Assembly: GCA_964370375.1 (NCBI GenBank)
Contig: CAYJIX010000033.1
Coordinates: 1 to 24,862, forward strand
Origin: CAYJIX01 sp964370375
GTDB taxonomy: Bacteria; Desulfobacterota; Desulfovibrionia; Desulfovibrionales; Desulfovibrionaceae
Length of the DNA stretch: 24,862 bases
Direction: 5' to 3'
The notes beneath the pieces are model-generated. The model saw only the letters and a program-made list of their open reading frames with translations. It did not search any database and was not told the origin of the DNA. The position numbers and the translations under genes are program-made. Positions 15,295 to 23,107 of this stretch are shown here, piece by piece (the stretch's first letter is position 1; every line of letters begins with the position of its first letter).

Positions 15295-16647
15295 ATGTAT
15301 GATGTTGTGATTGAAAATGGTACCATAGTAGCACCTGATGCAATGTATAAAGCCAATATTGGAATACATAATGGCGTTATCGGTGCTATAGTAGATAGCT
15401 CTACGCAATTGGAAGCCAAAGAACGCATTGACGCGAAAGACAAACTTATTTTTCCGGGCATCATTGATACCCATGCCCATTTAAACGACCCCGGCTTTAC
15501 ATGGCGTGAGGATGCTGAACATGGTTCTGCGGCTGCAGCAGTTGGTGGTATAACAACCATTGTGGACATGCCGTTGCAAAATGAGCCGGCATTGTCAAGT
15601 GCCACCATTTTTGACGCTAAACAAAAGGCGCTTTCAGGGCGTATGGCTGTAGATTATGCCTTTTGGGGCGCATTGGTTGATAATTTAGACGATTTAAGCG
15701 GCCTTAACGAAAAAGGTGTTGTTGCATTTAAAGCCTTTATTGGCCCTGTTTCTCCTGATTATTCTTCTGTAAATTATGGTCATATCCGCCAAGCATTAAA
15801 AACCATCAAAAAATTTGACGGTTTAGCCGGTTTTCACTGCGAAGATTTTTCCATTATCAAAACCGAAGAAGCCCTTGCAAAAAAAGAAGGCCGCGATACC
15901 TTAGCTGGTTTTTTGGCATCTCGCCCTTTATCGGCCGAAATCATTGCCACACAAAGCGTCATTGAATTATGCCGTGAAATTGGCACCCGCGTTCATATTT
16001 GCCATGTCAGTCATCCGGCCGTTGCTGAATGTATTCGCTTTGCGCAAGAAGAAGGTTTACCAGTTGTTGGTGAAACCTGCACCCATTACCTTACATTCAC
16101 AGAAGATGACGTGTTGCAGCATGGCACCATATTTAAATGCGCGCCTCCGCTGCGCAGTGCAGCTGACCGTGAAGCATTATGGGACTATGTCTTAGATGGA
16201 ACGCTTGGCTGCCTTGGCTCTGACCATTCCCCGTGTCGTGCCGATGAAAAGGATATAGATACCCACGGTGCGCTCGGTGCATGGGGTGGTATCAGCGGTT
16301 TGCAGCATGTGTTGCAAGTTTTATTCGATCAGGGCGTGCATAAACGTGGATTTTCTCCATGTTTTCTTGCACGAGCCTCAGCAGCATCAGCCGATGCGTT
16401 TTCCTTAGCACCGCGTAAGGGACAGATCGCTCCCGGCGCTGATGCAGATCTTGTGGTTTTAGATCCAAACGCTTCATGGAAAATCACACCTGAATCATTA
16501 CACTATCTCAATCCTATCTCAGCGTTTGTTGGACTTGAAGGAAAAGGACTGCCCGTAACAACCTTGGTGCGCGGCCGCGTTGTGGCCAGCAACGGTACTG
16601 TTGTTGCACAAGGGCATGGACAACTTATGCTAAGAGGAGCACATTAA
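15295..16647 (+). CDS. allB: Allantoinase AllB
   Basis: Allantoinase hydrolyses the hydantoin ring of allantoin to allantoate. The 450-residue protein is a cyclic amidohydrolase with the full binuclear metal set: H60 and H62 (DTHAHLNDPG), the carboxylatable lysine K146 (VVAFKAFIG), H181 (FHCED), H237 (CHVSH) and D310 (GSDHSPC). The motif GGITTIVDMPL and the segment CTHYL are typical of allantoinases. Dihydroorotase and hydantoinase are alternatives, but the ureide genes on one side and the NCS1 permease on the other support allantoinase. AGAGGAA precedes the ATG. The stop is one base before the permease start, so the two are co-translated. Confidence 0.92.
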   Translation: MYDVVIENGTIVAPDAMYKANIGIHNGVIGAIVDSSTQLEAKERIDAKDKLIFPGIIDTHAHLNDPGFTWREDAEHGSAAAAVGGITTIVDMPLQNEPALSSATIFDAKQKALSGRMAVDYAFWGALVDNLDDLSGLNEKGVVAFKAFIGPVSPDYSSVNYGHIRQALKTIKKFDGLAGFHCEDFSIIKTEEALAKKEGRDTLAGFLASRPLSAEIIATQSVIELCREIGTRVHICHVSHPAVAECIRFAQEEGLPVVGETCTHYLTFTEDDVLQHGTIFKCAPPLRSAADREALWDYVLDGTLGCLGSDHSPCRADEKDIDTHGALGAWGGISGLQHVLQVLFDQGVHKRGFSPCFLARASAASADAFSLAPRKGQIAPGADADLVVLDPNASWKITPESLHYLNPISAFVGLEGKGLPVTTLVRGRVVASNGTVVAQGHGQLMLRGAH

Positions 16648-16648
16648 T

Positions 16649-17977
16649 ATGAGTTCACAAGAAAATACCCAAACAAAAGGCCTTGGCGAAGAATCTCTTG
16701 CACCGCAAACTGTGCGTATTATGGACCGCTGGTCTTACCTTTTTGCTTGGCTTGGTGGATGCGTATCCATTGGCACCTTTGCCATGGGGTCTAGTATTGT
16801 AGGCACATTAAACCTTGTACAAGCTATTGCGGCCATGAGCATTGGCTGCCTTGTTATTGGTATTGCTTTGACCATCAACGGACAAGCAGGCCATAAATAT
16901 GGAATCCCTTTCATGGTGCAAGCGCGTAGTGCGTTTGGTATTTCCGGAACCAAACTGCCCGGGATCATCCGTGCGGTACCTGCTGTTGTCTGGTTTGGCT
17001 TTCAAAGCTGGATTGGTGCCGGTGCCTTAAACGCCATATCTGTCACCATGTTCGGGTACGACAATTTGATTGTTTTCTTCATTGCCTTCCAATTATTACA
17101 AGTTGCATTGTCGGTACTTGGCTTTCAAGGGATCAAATGGCTGGAAAATATAGGCAGTATCTTCATTTTGGCTTCTTTGGCCTATATGTTCTACAGCGTC
17201 ATCGACAAGTACGGCTTGGAAATCTCTGAAAAAATCATCAATATCGAAGGCACATGGGGCGTTCCGTTTTGGAAAGCAACCATGTTGTTCCTTGGTATTT
17301 ATAGCACCATGATTTTGAACGTTAGCGACTATTCACGCGAGCTGCAAACATCTGTTGGTTCACGTGTGCAATGCGGTATTTATGTGGCCTCTATTTTGCC
17401 TGCCACATTGTTTATGGGACTGATTGGGCTTATGGTGTCAGGAGCAACAGGTGTTGCTGATCCCATTTTGGTATTCTCAAATGCTGTTGACAACAAGGTG
17501 TTGCTTGTCATCACCCTATTGTTCATTGCTTTTGCGCAGGTAACGACCAACGTGTTGAACAATGTGGTACCCCCTGCCTTTGTGCTCATGGACATTTTCA
17601 AAATGAATTACAAAAAAGCGGCTATTATTGTGGGCCTCGTTTCCTTTGGTACGTTCCCTTGGGAACTGGTCAAAGCCGAATCCGCCACCGGTTTGCAGGT
17701 GTTTGTACAAACCTATTCTGCGTTCCTTGGCCCCATCTTTGCGGTACTGTTTGTTGATTACTATTTAGTACGCCGCGGCCACTACGACCTTGATGCGTTG
17801 TATGATACGAACGGACGCTACGCCGGATACAATATGGCCGGTATTGTGGCAACAGCATGTGGTGCTATCGCTGCTTTCACATTCGTAGAGGTTTCGTGGT
17901 ATGCAGGTTTACTTCCTGCCGGTATCGTGTATTATATTATGGTAAAGTCAGGCGCAAACAAGCGTTTTGCTTCATAG
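16649..17977 (+). CDS. NCS1-family permease, probable allantoin importer
   Basis: NCS1 transporters (nucleobase:cation symport-1) move purines, pyrimidines, allantoin or hydantoins with Na+ or H+. The 442-residue protein has about twelve hydrophobic segments. Family motifs include GHKYGIPFMVQARSAFG, a tryptophan-rich RAVPAVVWFGFQSWIGAGAL, MILNVSDYSRE (typical of transmembrane segment 6) and FPWELVKAESATGL. It resembles B. subtilis PucI in outline. Its position one base after allB, with AAGAGGAG inside the end of allB, argues for allantoin as substrate, although cytosine- or hydantoin-type specificity cannot be excluded from sequence. Confidence 0.88.
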   Translation: MSSQENTQTKGLGEESLAPQTVRIMDRWSYLFAWLGGCVSIGTFAMGSSIVGTLNLVQAIAAMSIGCLVIGIALTINGQAGHKYGIPFMVQARSAFGISGTKLPGIIRAVPAVVWFGFQSWIGAGALNAISVTMFGYDNLIVFFIAFQLLQVALSVLGFQGIKWLENIGSIFILASLAYMFYSVIDKYGLEISEKIINIEGTWGVPFWKATMLFLGIYSTMILNVSDYSRELQTSVGSRVQCGIYVASILPATLFMGLIGLMVSGATGVADPILVFSNAVDNKVLLVITLLFIAFAQVTTNVLNNVVPPAFVLMDIFKMNYKKAAIIVGLVSFGTFPWELVKAESATGLQVFVQTYSAFLGPIFAVLFVDYYLVRRGHYDLDALYDTNGRYAGYNMAGIVATACGAIAAFTFVEVSWYAGLLPAGIVYYIMVKSGANKRFAS

Positions 17978-17996
17978 TGCTATAATGTTTTACTGG

Positions 17997-18025
17997 TTTT
18001 ATTATGCATACATAGCATAATAAAA
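17997..18025. terminator. AT-rich hairpin after the permease gene
   Basis: TTTTATTATGC (17997-18007) and GCATAATAAAA (18015-18025) form a perfect 11-bp inverted repeat around ATACATA, starting 20 bases after the permease stop. It is AT-rich with only short flanking T and A runs. It could be a weak bidirectional terminator or an operator between the two transcription units. Confidence 0.45.
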
Positions 18026-18123
18026 GTTCAACTTTCAAAGATGGAGGAGCTCACAACTCGCCACACCATGAGATGTCTACATTTTTGTGATGAAACCATG
18101 TAGCAACACTGTCGGAAAAAAGC

Positions 18124-18159
18124 CTATTGTATTTGTAATACGATAGCTTGGTTTATAAT
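18124..18159 (+). promoter_or_regulatory. Promoter with overlapping inverted repeat for the ABC importer operon
   Basis: A perfect -10 TATAAT is at 18154-18159. Just upstream, CTATTGTATT (18124-18133) and AATACGATAG (18137-18146) form a 10-bp inverted repeat with one G-U position and a three-base loop. It covers the expected -35 zone, where only TTGTAA at 18133-18138 (15-base spacing) is visible. The weak -35 and covering palindrome suggest a regulated promoter. The start would be near 18166, about 55 bases before the binding-protein gene. Confidence 0.5.
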
Positions 18160-18220
18160 GGCCACTCTTTCATTGTGTAGGAAGAGGTCATGGTTTACAT
18201 AACCCATTTACGGAGGTTCT

Positions 18221-19453
18221 ATGCGTTTATTCAGTCGATTCTCTGCCTTGTTTTTGGCGTTATCAGTGTTTTTGGCAATTCCTGCCCTAGCTCAAGCAGC
18301 AGAAGTGAAAGAAATCAAAGTCGGCTTTGTGCTGCCCTTAACAGGTGCTTTTGCTGAAGCCGGTCAGCTGCAAAAAGAAGCTGTCGACATGGCCATTGCA
18401 GACATCAACAATGCCGGTGGCATCAAAAGCCTTGGCGGTGCAAAGCTTGTGCCTGTGTATGGCAGCTTTCAGTCAGACGTTGCTGAAGCCAACACTGAAA
18501 CCCAACGCCTTATCACCAGAGAAAAAGTAGTCGGCATCATCGGGCCCTACTCTTCAGGTGCTGCCATTTCCGGTACGGAAATTGCTGAACGTGAAAAAGT
18601 ACCCTACCTTGTGCCCAACGCCTTGTCTGACGAAATCACCGCACGTGGCCTTAAGTACACCTTCCAGTCCGTGCCCCGCGTTTCTCAATTTGCTCAAGAT
18701 GCCGCAAAGCTGACCCGTTGGCTCAGCCAAGGCATGGAACAGCCCAAAACCTGTGTTATCTTGCGTGCTGACGATTACTTTGGCAACGTTGTAAGCGTAC
18801 AGTTCCAAGCTCTGCTTCCTGAAAATGGCTTTGAAATCCTTGAAGAGTTCTCCTTCCCCGTGAACACCACCTCCATGGAAGACATCATCCTTGCCATGAA
18901 AAACGCCAATCCTGACGTTGTGTTCGCCTCCGGTGAGCCTGCTGCCATTATCCTGCTTTTCCAACAGCTGGAACAGCTTGACTACTGGCCCACCTACGGC
19001 ATCGTCGGTGTGGGCGGTGGCTATTCCAACCCCCACGTGTACCACAACTTGGGTGCATTGGCTGACGGACTTATCTCTATCAACGACTGGTTCCCGGATG
19101 CCAACCGTCCCGGCGCCAAAGAGTTGAACGAGCGCTTCAAAAAAGCCACCGGTGTTGATATGCTTGGCAATGCCAACACAACCTATGCCGGCGTGCATAT
19201 CTTTAGCCAAGCTATTGAAAAAGCAGCCTCCACCGATCCCATGAAGATTCGTGACGCCTTGGCTTCCTTAGAGCTGACCGAAGGCGCCCCCATGTTCATG
19301 TATGAAAAAGTACAGTTCAATGACAAGGGCGTTATGGTATACGCTACAAACATTGCCGCACAAATCGAAGGTGGCAAAGCCCGCGTTATTTGGCCTGAAA
19401 TCATGGCCACTGAAAAGGCTGAATGGCCCGTACCCACCTGGAAAAAACGTTAA
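18221..19453 (+). CDS. Periplasmic substrate-binding protein of a branched-chain amino acid/amide-type ABC importer
   Basis: The 410-residue protein starts with a typical Sec signal peptide: Arg near the N-terminus, a hydrophobic core and an ALAQA-A cleavage site after about residue 26. The mature part has the LivJ-type periplasmic binding fold (Peripla_BP_6), shown by IKVGFVLPLTGAFAEAG, AIADINNAGGI, VVGIIGPYSSGAA and VPYLVPNAL. Family members bind branched-chain amino acids, amides, urea or aromatic acids, so the ligand cannot be read from sequence. Neighbouring ureide genes and the downstream deaminase-type hydrolase suggest a nitrogenous heterocycle or ureide. GGAGG lies upstream of the ATG. 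A hairpin follows the stop, consistent with higher expression of this gene than of the permeases. Confidence 0.9.
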   Translation: MRLFSRFSALFLALSVFLAIPALAQAAEVKEIKVGFVLPLTGAFAEAGQLQKEAVDMAIADINNAGGIKSLGGAKLVPVYGSFQSDVAEANTETQRLITREKVVGIIGPYSSGAAISGTEIAEREKVPYLVPNALSDEITARGLKYTFQSVPRVSQFAQDAAKLTRWLSQGMEQPKTCVILRADDYFGNVVSVQFQALLPENGFEILEEFSFPVNTTSMEDIILAMKNANPDVVFASGEPAAIILLFQQLEQLDYWPTYGIVGVGGGYSNPHVYHNLGALADGLISINDWFPDANRPGAKELNERFKKATGVDMLGNANTTYAGVHIFSQAIEKAASTDPMKIRDALASLELTEGAPMFMYEKVQFNDKGVMVYATNIAAQIEGGKARVIWPEIMATEKAEWPVPTWKKR

Positions 19454-19465
19454 TAACTGATTTTG

Positions 19466-19490
19466 TTTGGGAAGGCTTTGCCTTCCCAAA
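19466..19490 (+). terminator. Intercistronic stem-loop after the binding-protein gene
   Basis: TTTGGGAAGGC (19466-19476) and GCCTTCCCAAA (19480-19490) form a perfect 11-bp stem with loop TTT, starting 12 bases after the stop. No long U-run follows. Such hairpins between a binding-protein gene and the permease genes commonly act as partial terminators or mRNA stabilisers; the same is inferred here. Confidence 0.7.
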
Positions 19491-19611
19491 CACCGCAATC
19501 TTCGCATCATTTACAATTCTCGCATCCTTAAACCAGTCACATAATGGGTTCTATATCATAGGATGTTATTCCTTAAGTAAACTCATTCAACAACGTAAAA
19601 AAGGAAGCAGC

Positions 19612-20487
19612 ATGAATCTAGATATCGTCCTTCAAGCGGTCATTCTGGGTTTACTTCAGGGAGGCGTATACGCCCTGATAGCATCCGGTCTAACTCTGAT
19701 TTACGGGGTCATGAAGTTTGTAAACTTTGCCCACGGTGAATTTGTAACCTTGGGCATGTACCTTGCTTACTTCACCTTTAGGCAGTTGGGCTTTGATCCC
19801 TACCTTGGTTTCTTACCCATCTTGGTCATTGTGCCCTTATGGTCTATTTTTGTCTTTAAGGTAGCCATCAGGCCAAGCATGTCGCATCCAGCGATCAACC
19901 AAACCCTTATCACCATTGGCCTTTCAACCTTGATGATTGGCTTTATCCAGCTTTTCTGGGGCACCAACATGCAAAGCGTGCGTCCTGACCATGCGCGCCT
20001 TGTGTTTGATGTGGCCAGCTTGCGTATTTCCTTCCCGCGTCTATTGGCGTTTTGCGTTGCAACCGCGCTTTCTGCTGGCATGTGGTGGTTTATGAAATCA
20101 ACACGCACAGGCATGGCCATACGCGCTGTTTCACAAAATGCTGAAGCAGCTAAGCTTATGGCTATCAACGTGGATAGAATTCAAGAATTGACCTTTGCCA
20201 TTGGCCTTGTTTTGGCCTCCATTGCTGGTCTTTTGATTTCCACCTCGTACTCCATTTTCCCAACGGTTGGTATTGACCTTTTCTTATTACCGGCCTTTGT
20301 TATCGTGGTTCTTGGAACCATGGGGAACTTTATGGGTGCGCTTATTGGGGCCCTGATTATTGGGCTTGTGGAATCACTAGGTGGCCTATTCCTTGGCTCA
20401 TCGCTCCGACAACTGGCAAGCCTTAGTATTTTCATCATCATCCTACTCGTTATGCCTAAAGGACTATTTGGAGGGAAAACGCGATGA
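19612..20487 (+). CDS. LivH-type ABC transporter permease
   Basis: This 291-residue integral membrane protein is a LivH-family permease. It has the N-terminal LLQGGVYALIASGLTLIYGVMKFVNFAHGEF signature region, the cytoplasmic coupling loop TRTGMAIRAVSQNAEAAKLMAINVD and the late segment GALIGALIIGLVESL. It pairs with the downstream LivM-like permease to form the import channel. The ATG at 19612 is chosen because AAGGAAG lies five bases upstream and the LivH signature begins soon after; an earlier in-frame start would run through the intercistronic hairpin region. It overlaps the next gene by four bases (ATGA). Confidence 0.9.
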   Translation: MNLDIVLQAVILGLLQGGVYALIASGLTLIYGVMKFVNFAHGEFVTLGMYLAYFTFRQLGFDPYLGFLPILVIVPLWSIFVFKVAIRPSMSHPAINQTLITIGLSTLMIGFIQLFWGTNMQSVRPDHARLVFDVASLRISFPRLLAFCVATALSAGMWWFMKSTRTGMAIRAVSQNAEAAKLMAINVDRIQELTFAIGLVLASIAGLLISTSYSIFPTVGIDLFLLPAFVIVVLGTMGNFMGALIGALIIGLVESLGGLFLGSSLRQLASLSIFIIILLVMPKGLFGGKTR

Positions 20488-21518
20488 GTATACAAACCTC
20501 TCCCCCTTCACGCTCGTTGTATCAAACATTTGTTGAAGACTGGCTTAATTTCCAGTTATGCGGCTGTATTTTACTTATAGCGTTAACAGGTATTTATGGC
20601 TTTTTTTATGCCTCTACCTATGAATTACAAATTGTTATTTATGCCGTAATGTTTGCTGTGATGGGCATTGGCTGGTCCATTGCCGGCGGTTTTGCCGGAC
20701 AGCTCCTTATGGGCTATATCAGCTTTTTTGGTGTGGGTGCGTATTTAAACGCCCTCTTTTTAACCAAATACGGCATCAGCCCTTGGCTCAACTTCCCTAT
20801 GGCAGGCGTTGTTGGGGCCTTTTTAGCTGTCATGGCAGCCCATATTTGTGTGCGCTTTGGCTTAAATGAAGACTATTTTGGCCTTTTCACCGTTGCTTTG
20901 ACCCAGATCTTAAAAGTTATCTTTTTGAACTGGACCTATGCAGGCAGAGCAGTGGGCGTGCGCATTAGCCGCCTTGAAGACGATTTTGGCATGATGAGCT
21001 TTTTGGATATTGAATTGTATCTTGCGCTTGTCCTTGTCTTGTTGTTTGCTGTGGTCGTATTCAGTCACCGCTTGCAACGAGGCCGCTACAACTTAAAATT
21101 TGCTGCCGTCCGCGAAGGCCCCATGGCTGCCGCAGCCTTAGGCATCCACGTTTCCAGCGTGCGCCGTCAGGCAGTTGGTATGTCAGGTTTTGTTGCAGGC
21201 GTCATGGGTGCATTTTATTCCCAGTTTACCGGCTATATTGACCCTGAAAAGGTGTTCAACCTCACGCTGAACTTTGACTTTTTACTGCCCCCTGTTGTTG
21301 GTGGACGTATGAGCCTTATAGGCCCTGTCCTTGGTGCAGGTTTACTGCGCCCTGTTAAGGACATCTTGCGTGCCATGCTTGGAGGTTCTGCAGATGCGCT
21401 GTACCTTATCATTTACGGCGTTATCTTAACCGTTAGTATCTTGCTTATGCCTTATGGCATAGCCGGTATTTTGAAAAAACTCCACCAGCGTTACCTTGTA
21501 CGGAAGGAGGAGGCATAA
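20484..21518 (+). CDS. LivM-type ABC transporter permease
   Basis: This 344-residue protein is the LivM-family partner permease. It has multiple membrane segments, the family region GIGWSIAGGFAGQLLMGYISFFGVGAYLNA, and the coupling loop GRYNLKFAAVREGPMAAAALGIHV. A conserved late segment MGAFYSQFTGYIDPEKVF follows. Its start overlaps the livH-like stop (ATGA), with GGAGGG upstream. Its stop overlaps the next start by one base (TAATG). These overlaps indicate tight translational coupling and equal production of the membrane and ATPase components. Confidence 0.9.
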   Translation: MSIQTSPPSRSLYQTFVEDWLNFQLCGCILLIALTGIYGFFYASTYELQIVIYAVMFAVMGIGWSIAGGFAGQLLMGYISFFGVGAYLNALFLTKYGISPWLNFPMAGVVGAFLAVMAAHICVRFGLNEDYFGLFTVALTQILKVIFLNWTYAGRAVGVRISRLEDDFGMMSFLDIELYLALVLVLLFAVVVFSHRLQRGRYNLKFAAVREGPMAAAALGIHVSSVRRQAVGMSGFVAGVMGAFYSQFTGYIDPEKVFNLTLNFDFLLPPVVGGRMSLIGPVLGAGLLRPVKDILRAMLGGSADALYLIIYGVILTVSILLMPYGIAGILKKLHQRYLVRKEEA

Positions 21519-22246
21519 TGTCAGAGCATGTTATCGAAGCAAAAGGTTTAACCAAACGCTTTGGCGGCCTTACGGCTGTTAACAGTTTAGACCTTTTTGC
21601 AGAAAAAAACGAAATTGTCAGCATCATTGGTCCCAACGGCTCAGGCAAAACCACGTGTTTCGCGCTCCTATCAGGCTTTTTGGAACCAAATGAAGGCTCT
21701 GTCCATTTTAACGGTCAAAACACCTTGGGTATCCTGCCTTTTAAGCTCAACGAAATGGGGCTAGCTCGCACATTCCAGATTGTGCAGCCTTTTAAAGGCA
21801 TTACCGTTTTTGACAACGTGATGGTTGGCGCCATCAGCAAAGGCCGCTCGCAAAAAGAAGCCGTTGAAATCACCGATGAAATATTGGAGTTTTCAGGTTT
21901 GGCCCGTTTGCGCAATACCATGGCCTCTGACTTAACCATTGCCGAATCCAAACGCTTAGAGGTGGCCCGTTGCCTTGCAACCAGACCCACCTTGCTTTTA
22001 CTTGACGAGGTTATGGCAGGTTTAAGACCCACAGAAGTGGATGAAGCCATTGAGTTCATATTTAAAATACGCGAACAAGGCATGACGATTCTTTTTGTGG
22101 AGCACCTTATGCGGGCAGTGGTGGCACTTTCAGACAGGGCATATGCCATTCACCACGGTACCTTATTGGCCAGTGGCAACCCCAACGATGTCCTTAACAA
22201 CGACGAGGTCGTAGATGCATACTTTGGCAAAAAACACACAGCCTGA
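21518..22246 (+). CDS. LivG-type ABC transporter ATP-binding protein with atypical signature motif
   Basis: The 242-residue ATPase has Walker A GPNGSGKT (38-45), a Q-loop near Q88, Walker B LLLLDE (160-165) and the switch His H197. The ABC signature, normally LSGGQ, reads LTIAE at 140-144 (DLTIAESKRLEVAR), and the residue after the Walker B glutamate is Val instead of Pro. Similar sequences recur in a recognisable subgroup of LivG-like ATPases, so this is probably a functional variant and not decay. A very strong ribosome site (AAGGAGGAGG) precedes the ATG. The gene overlaps the next by 32 bases. Confidence 0.9.
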   Translation: MSEHVIEAKGLTKRFGGLTAVNSLDLFAEKNEIVSIIGPNGSGKTTCFALLSGFLEPNEGSVHFNGQNTLGILPFKLNEMGLARTFQIVQPFKGITVFDNVMVGAISKGRSQKEAVEITDEILEFSGLARLRNTMASDLTIAESKRLEVARCLATRPTLLLLDEVMAGLRPTEVDEAIEFIFKIREQGMTILFVEHLMRAVVALSDRAYAIHHGTLLASGNPNDVLNNDEVVDAYFGKKHTA

Positions 22247-22973
22247 TGGGCAAAAGGTTCAACACCCGGCCCTGCAGATAGACTCGGTTCAGATCGGCTA
22301 CGGACAAGTTGTGGCTGTTTGGGACATTTCATTGACTGTCCATCCGGGTGAATTTGTGGCCGTTGTTGGTCCAAACGGAGCTGGAAAAACGTCTTTGGTC
22401 AAAGCCATTTCCGGTCTGGTTCCTTTATCAAATGGTTCTATCCAGATATTTGGAAAGGATATCCAAGGCATGCCGGCACACAAAGTGGCAGGCCTTGGAG
22501 TTGCGCAAAGCCCTGAAGGGCGTAAACTTTTCCCCGAAATGACAGTTTTGGAAAATTTACACCTTGGTGGCTACACCTGTAATGACAAGGCTGTTTTGCA
22601 AGAACGCTTTGAAAAAGTGTTCACCTTATTCCCACGTTTGGAAGAGCGGCAAACACAGCTTGCAAGCACCTTGTCAGGCGGAGAGCAGCAAATGGTGGCC
22701 TTGGGGCGCGCCTTAATGGCTGATCCAAAAGTGTTGCTTTTGGACGAACCCTCCCTTGGCCTTGCTCCTAAAATCGTAGACGAAGTCTTTGATGCCATTG
22801 CAGAAATCCATGCAAAAGGTGTAACCATTCTTATTGTTGAACAAAACGTGCGCCAAACCCTTGAAGCGGTTGACCGTGGTTATGTTATTGAAAACGGTCA
22901 CCTTGTTTTAGACGGTGAGGGGCAGGAACTTTTGAACAACGAACATATCAACAAATACTATCTTGGTCTGTAA
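22215..22973 (+). CDS. LivF-type ABC transporter ATP-binding protein
   Basis: The 252-residue second ATPase has canonical motifs: Walker A GPNGAGKT (52-59), signature LSGGEQQ (153-159), Walker B VLLLDEP (173-179), and the LivF-typical EGRKLFPEMTVLENL and VEQNVRQTLE. It would form an asymmetric heterodimer with the LivG-like protein, in which only one composite site has a classical signature. The ATG at 22215 has GAGG seven bases upstream. The N-terminal 20 residues are an extension before the usual ATPase start, and the coding region overlaps the previous gene by 32 bases. A terminator-like hairpin follows. Confidence 0.92.
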   Translation: MHTLAKNTQPDGQKVQHPALQIDSVQIGYGQVVAVWDISLTVHPGEFVAVVGPNGAGKTSLVKAISGLVPLSNGSIQIFGKDIQGMPAHKVAGLGVAQSPEGRKLFPEMTVLENLHLGGYTCNDKAVLQERFEKVFTLFPRLEERQTQLASTLSGGEQQMVALGRALMADPKVLLLDEPSLGLAPKIVDEVFDAIAEIHAKGVTILIVEQNVRQTLEAVDRGYVIENGHLVLDGEGQELLNNEHINKYYLGL

Positions 22974-22984
22974 CCTTTGAGGGT

Positions 22985-23024
22985 GGCCTTTGGGGAGGGT
23001 GTTTTTGCACTTTTCCCAAAGGCC
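22985..23024 (+). terminator. Stem-loop after the ABC importer genes
   Basis: GGCCTTTGGG (22985-22994) and CCCAAAGGCC (23015-23024) are perfect 10-bp arms, 12 bases after the last ABC stop. The 20-base loop contains a minor GTG/CAC pair. No U-run follows (CCTTATG), so termination may be partial, with read-through into the amidohydrolase gene. Confidence 0.6.
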
Positions 23025-23107
23025 CCTTATGCCCTTAATAACCCGACAAAAATTGTCCAGCTGACACCCCAGACGGTACTTTTGGGACAGCCTGATAAGG
23101 AACCATC

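Noticed and set aside
18081..18103. TTTTTGTGATGAAACCATGTAG as a second CRP/FNR-type site before the ABC importer
   Set aside because: Only the left half (TTGTGA) matches; the right half lacks TCACAA.
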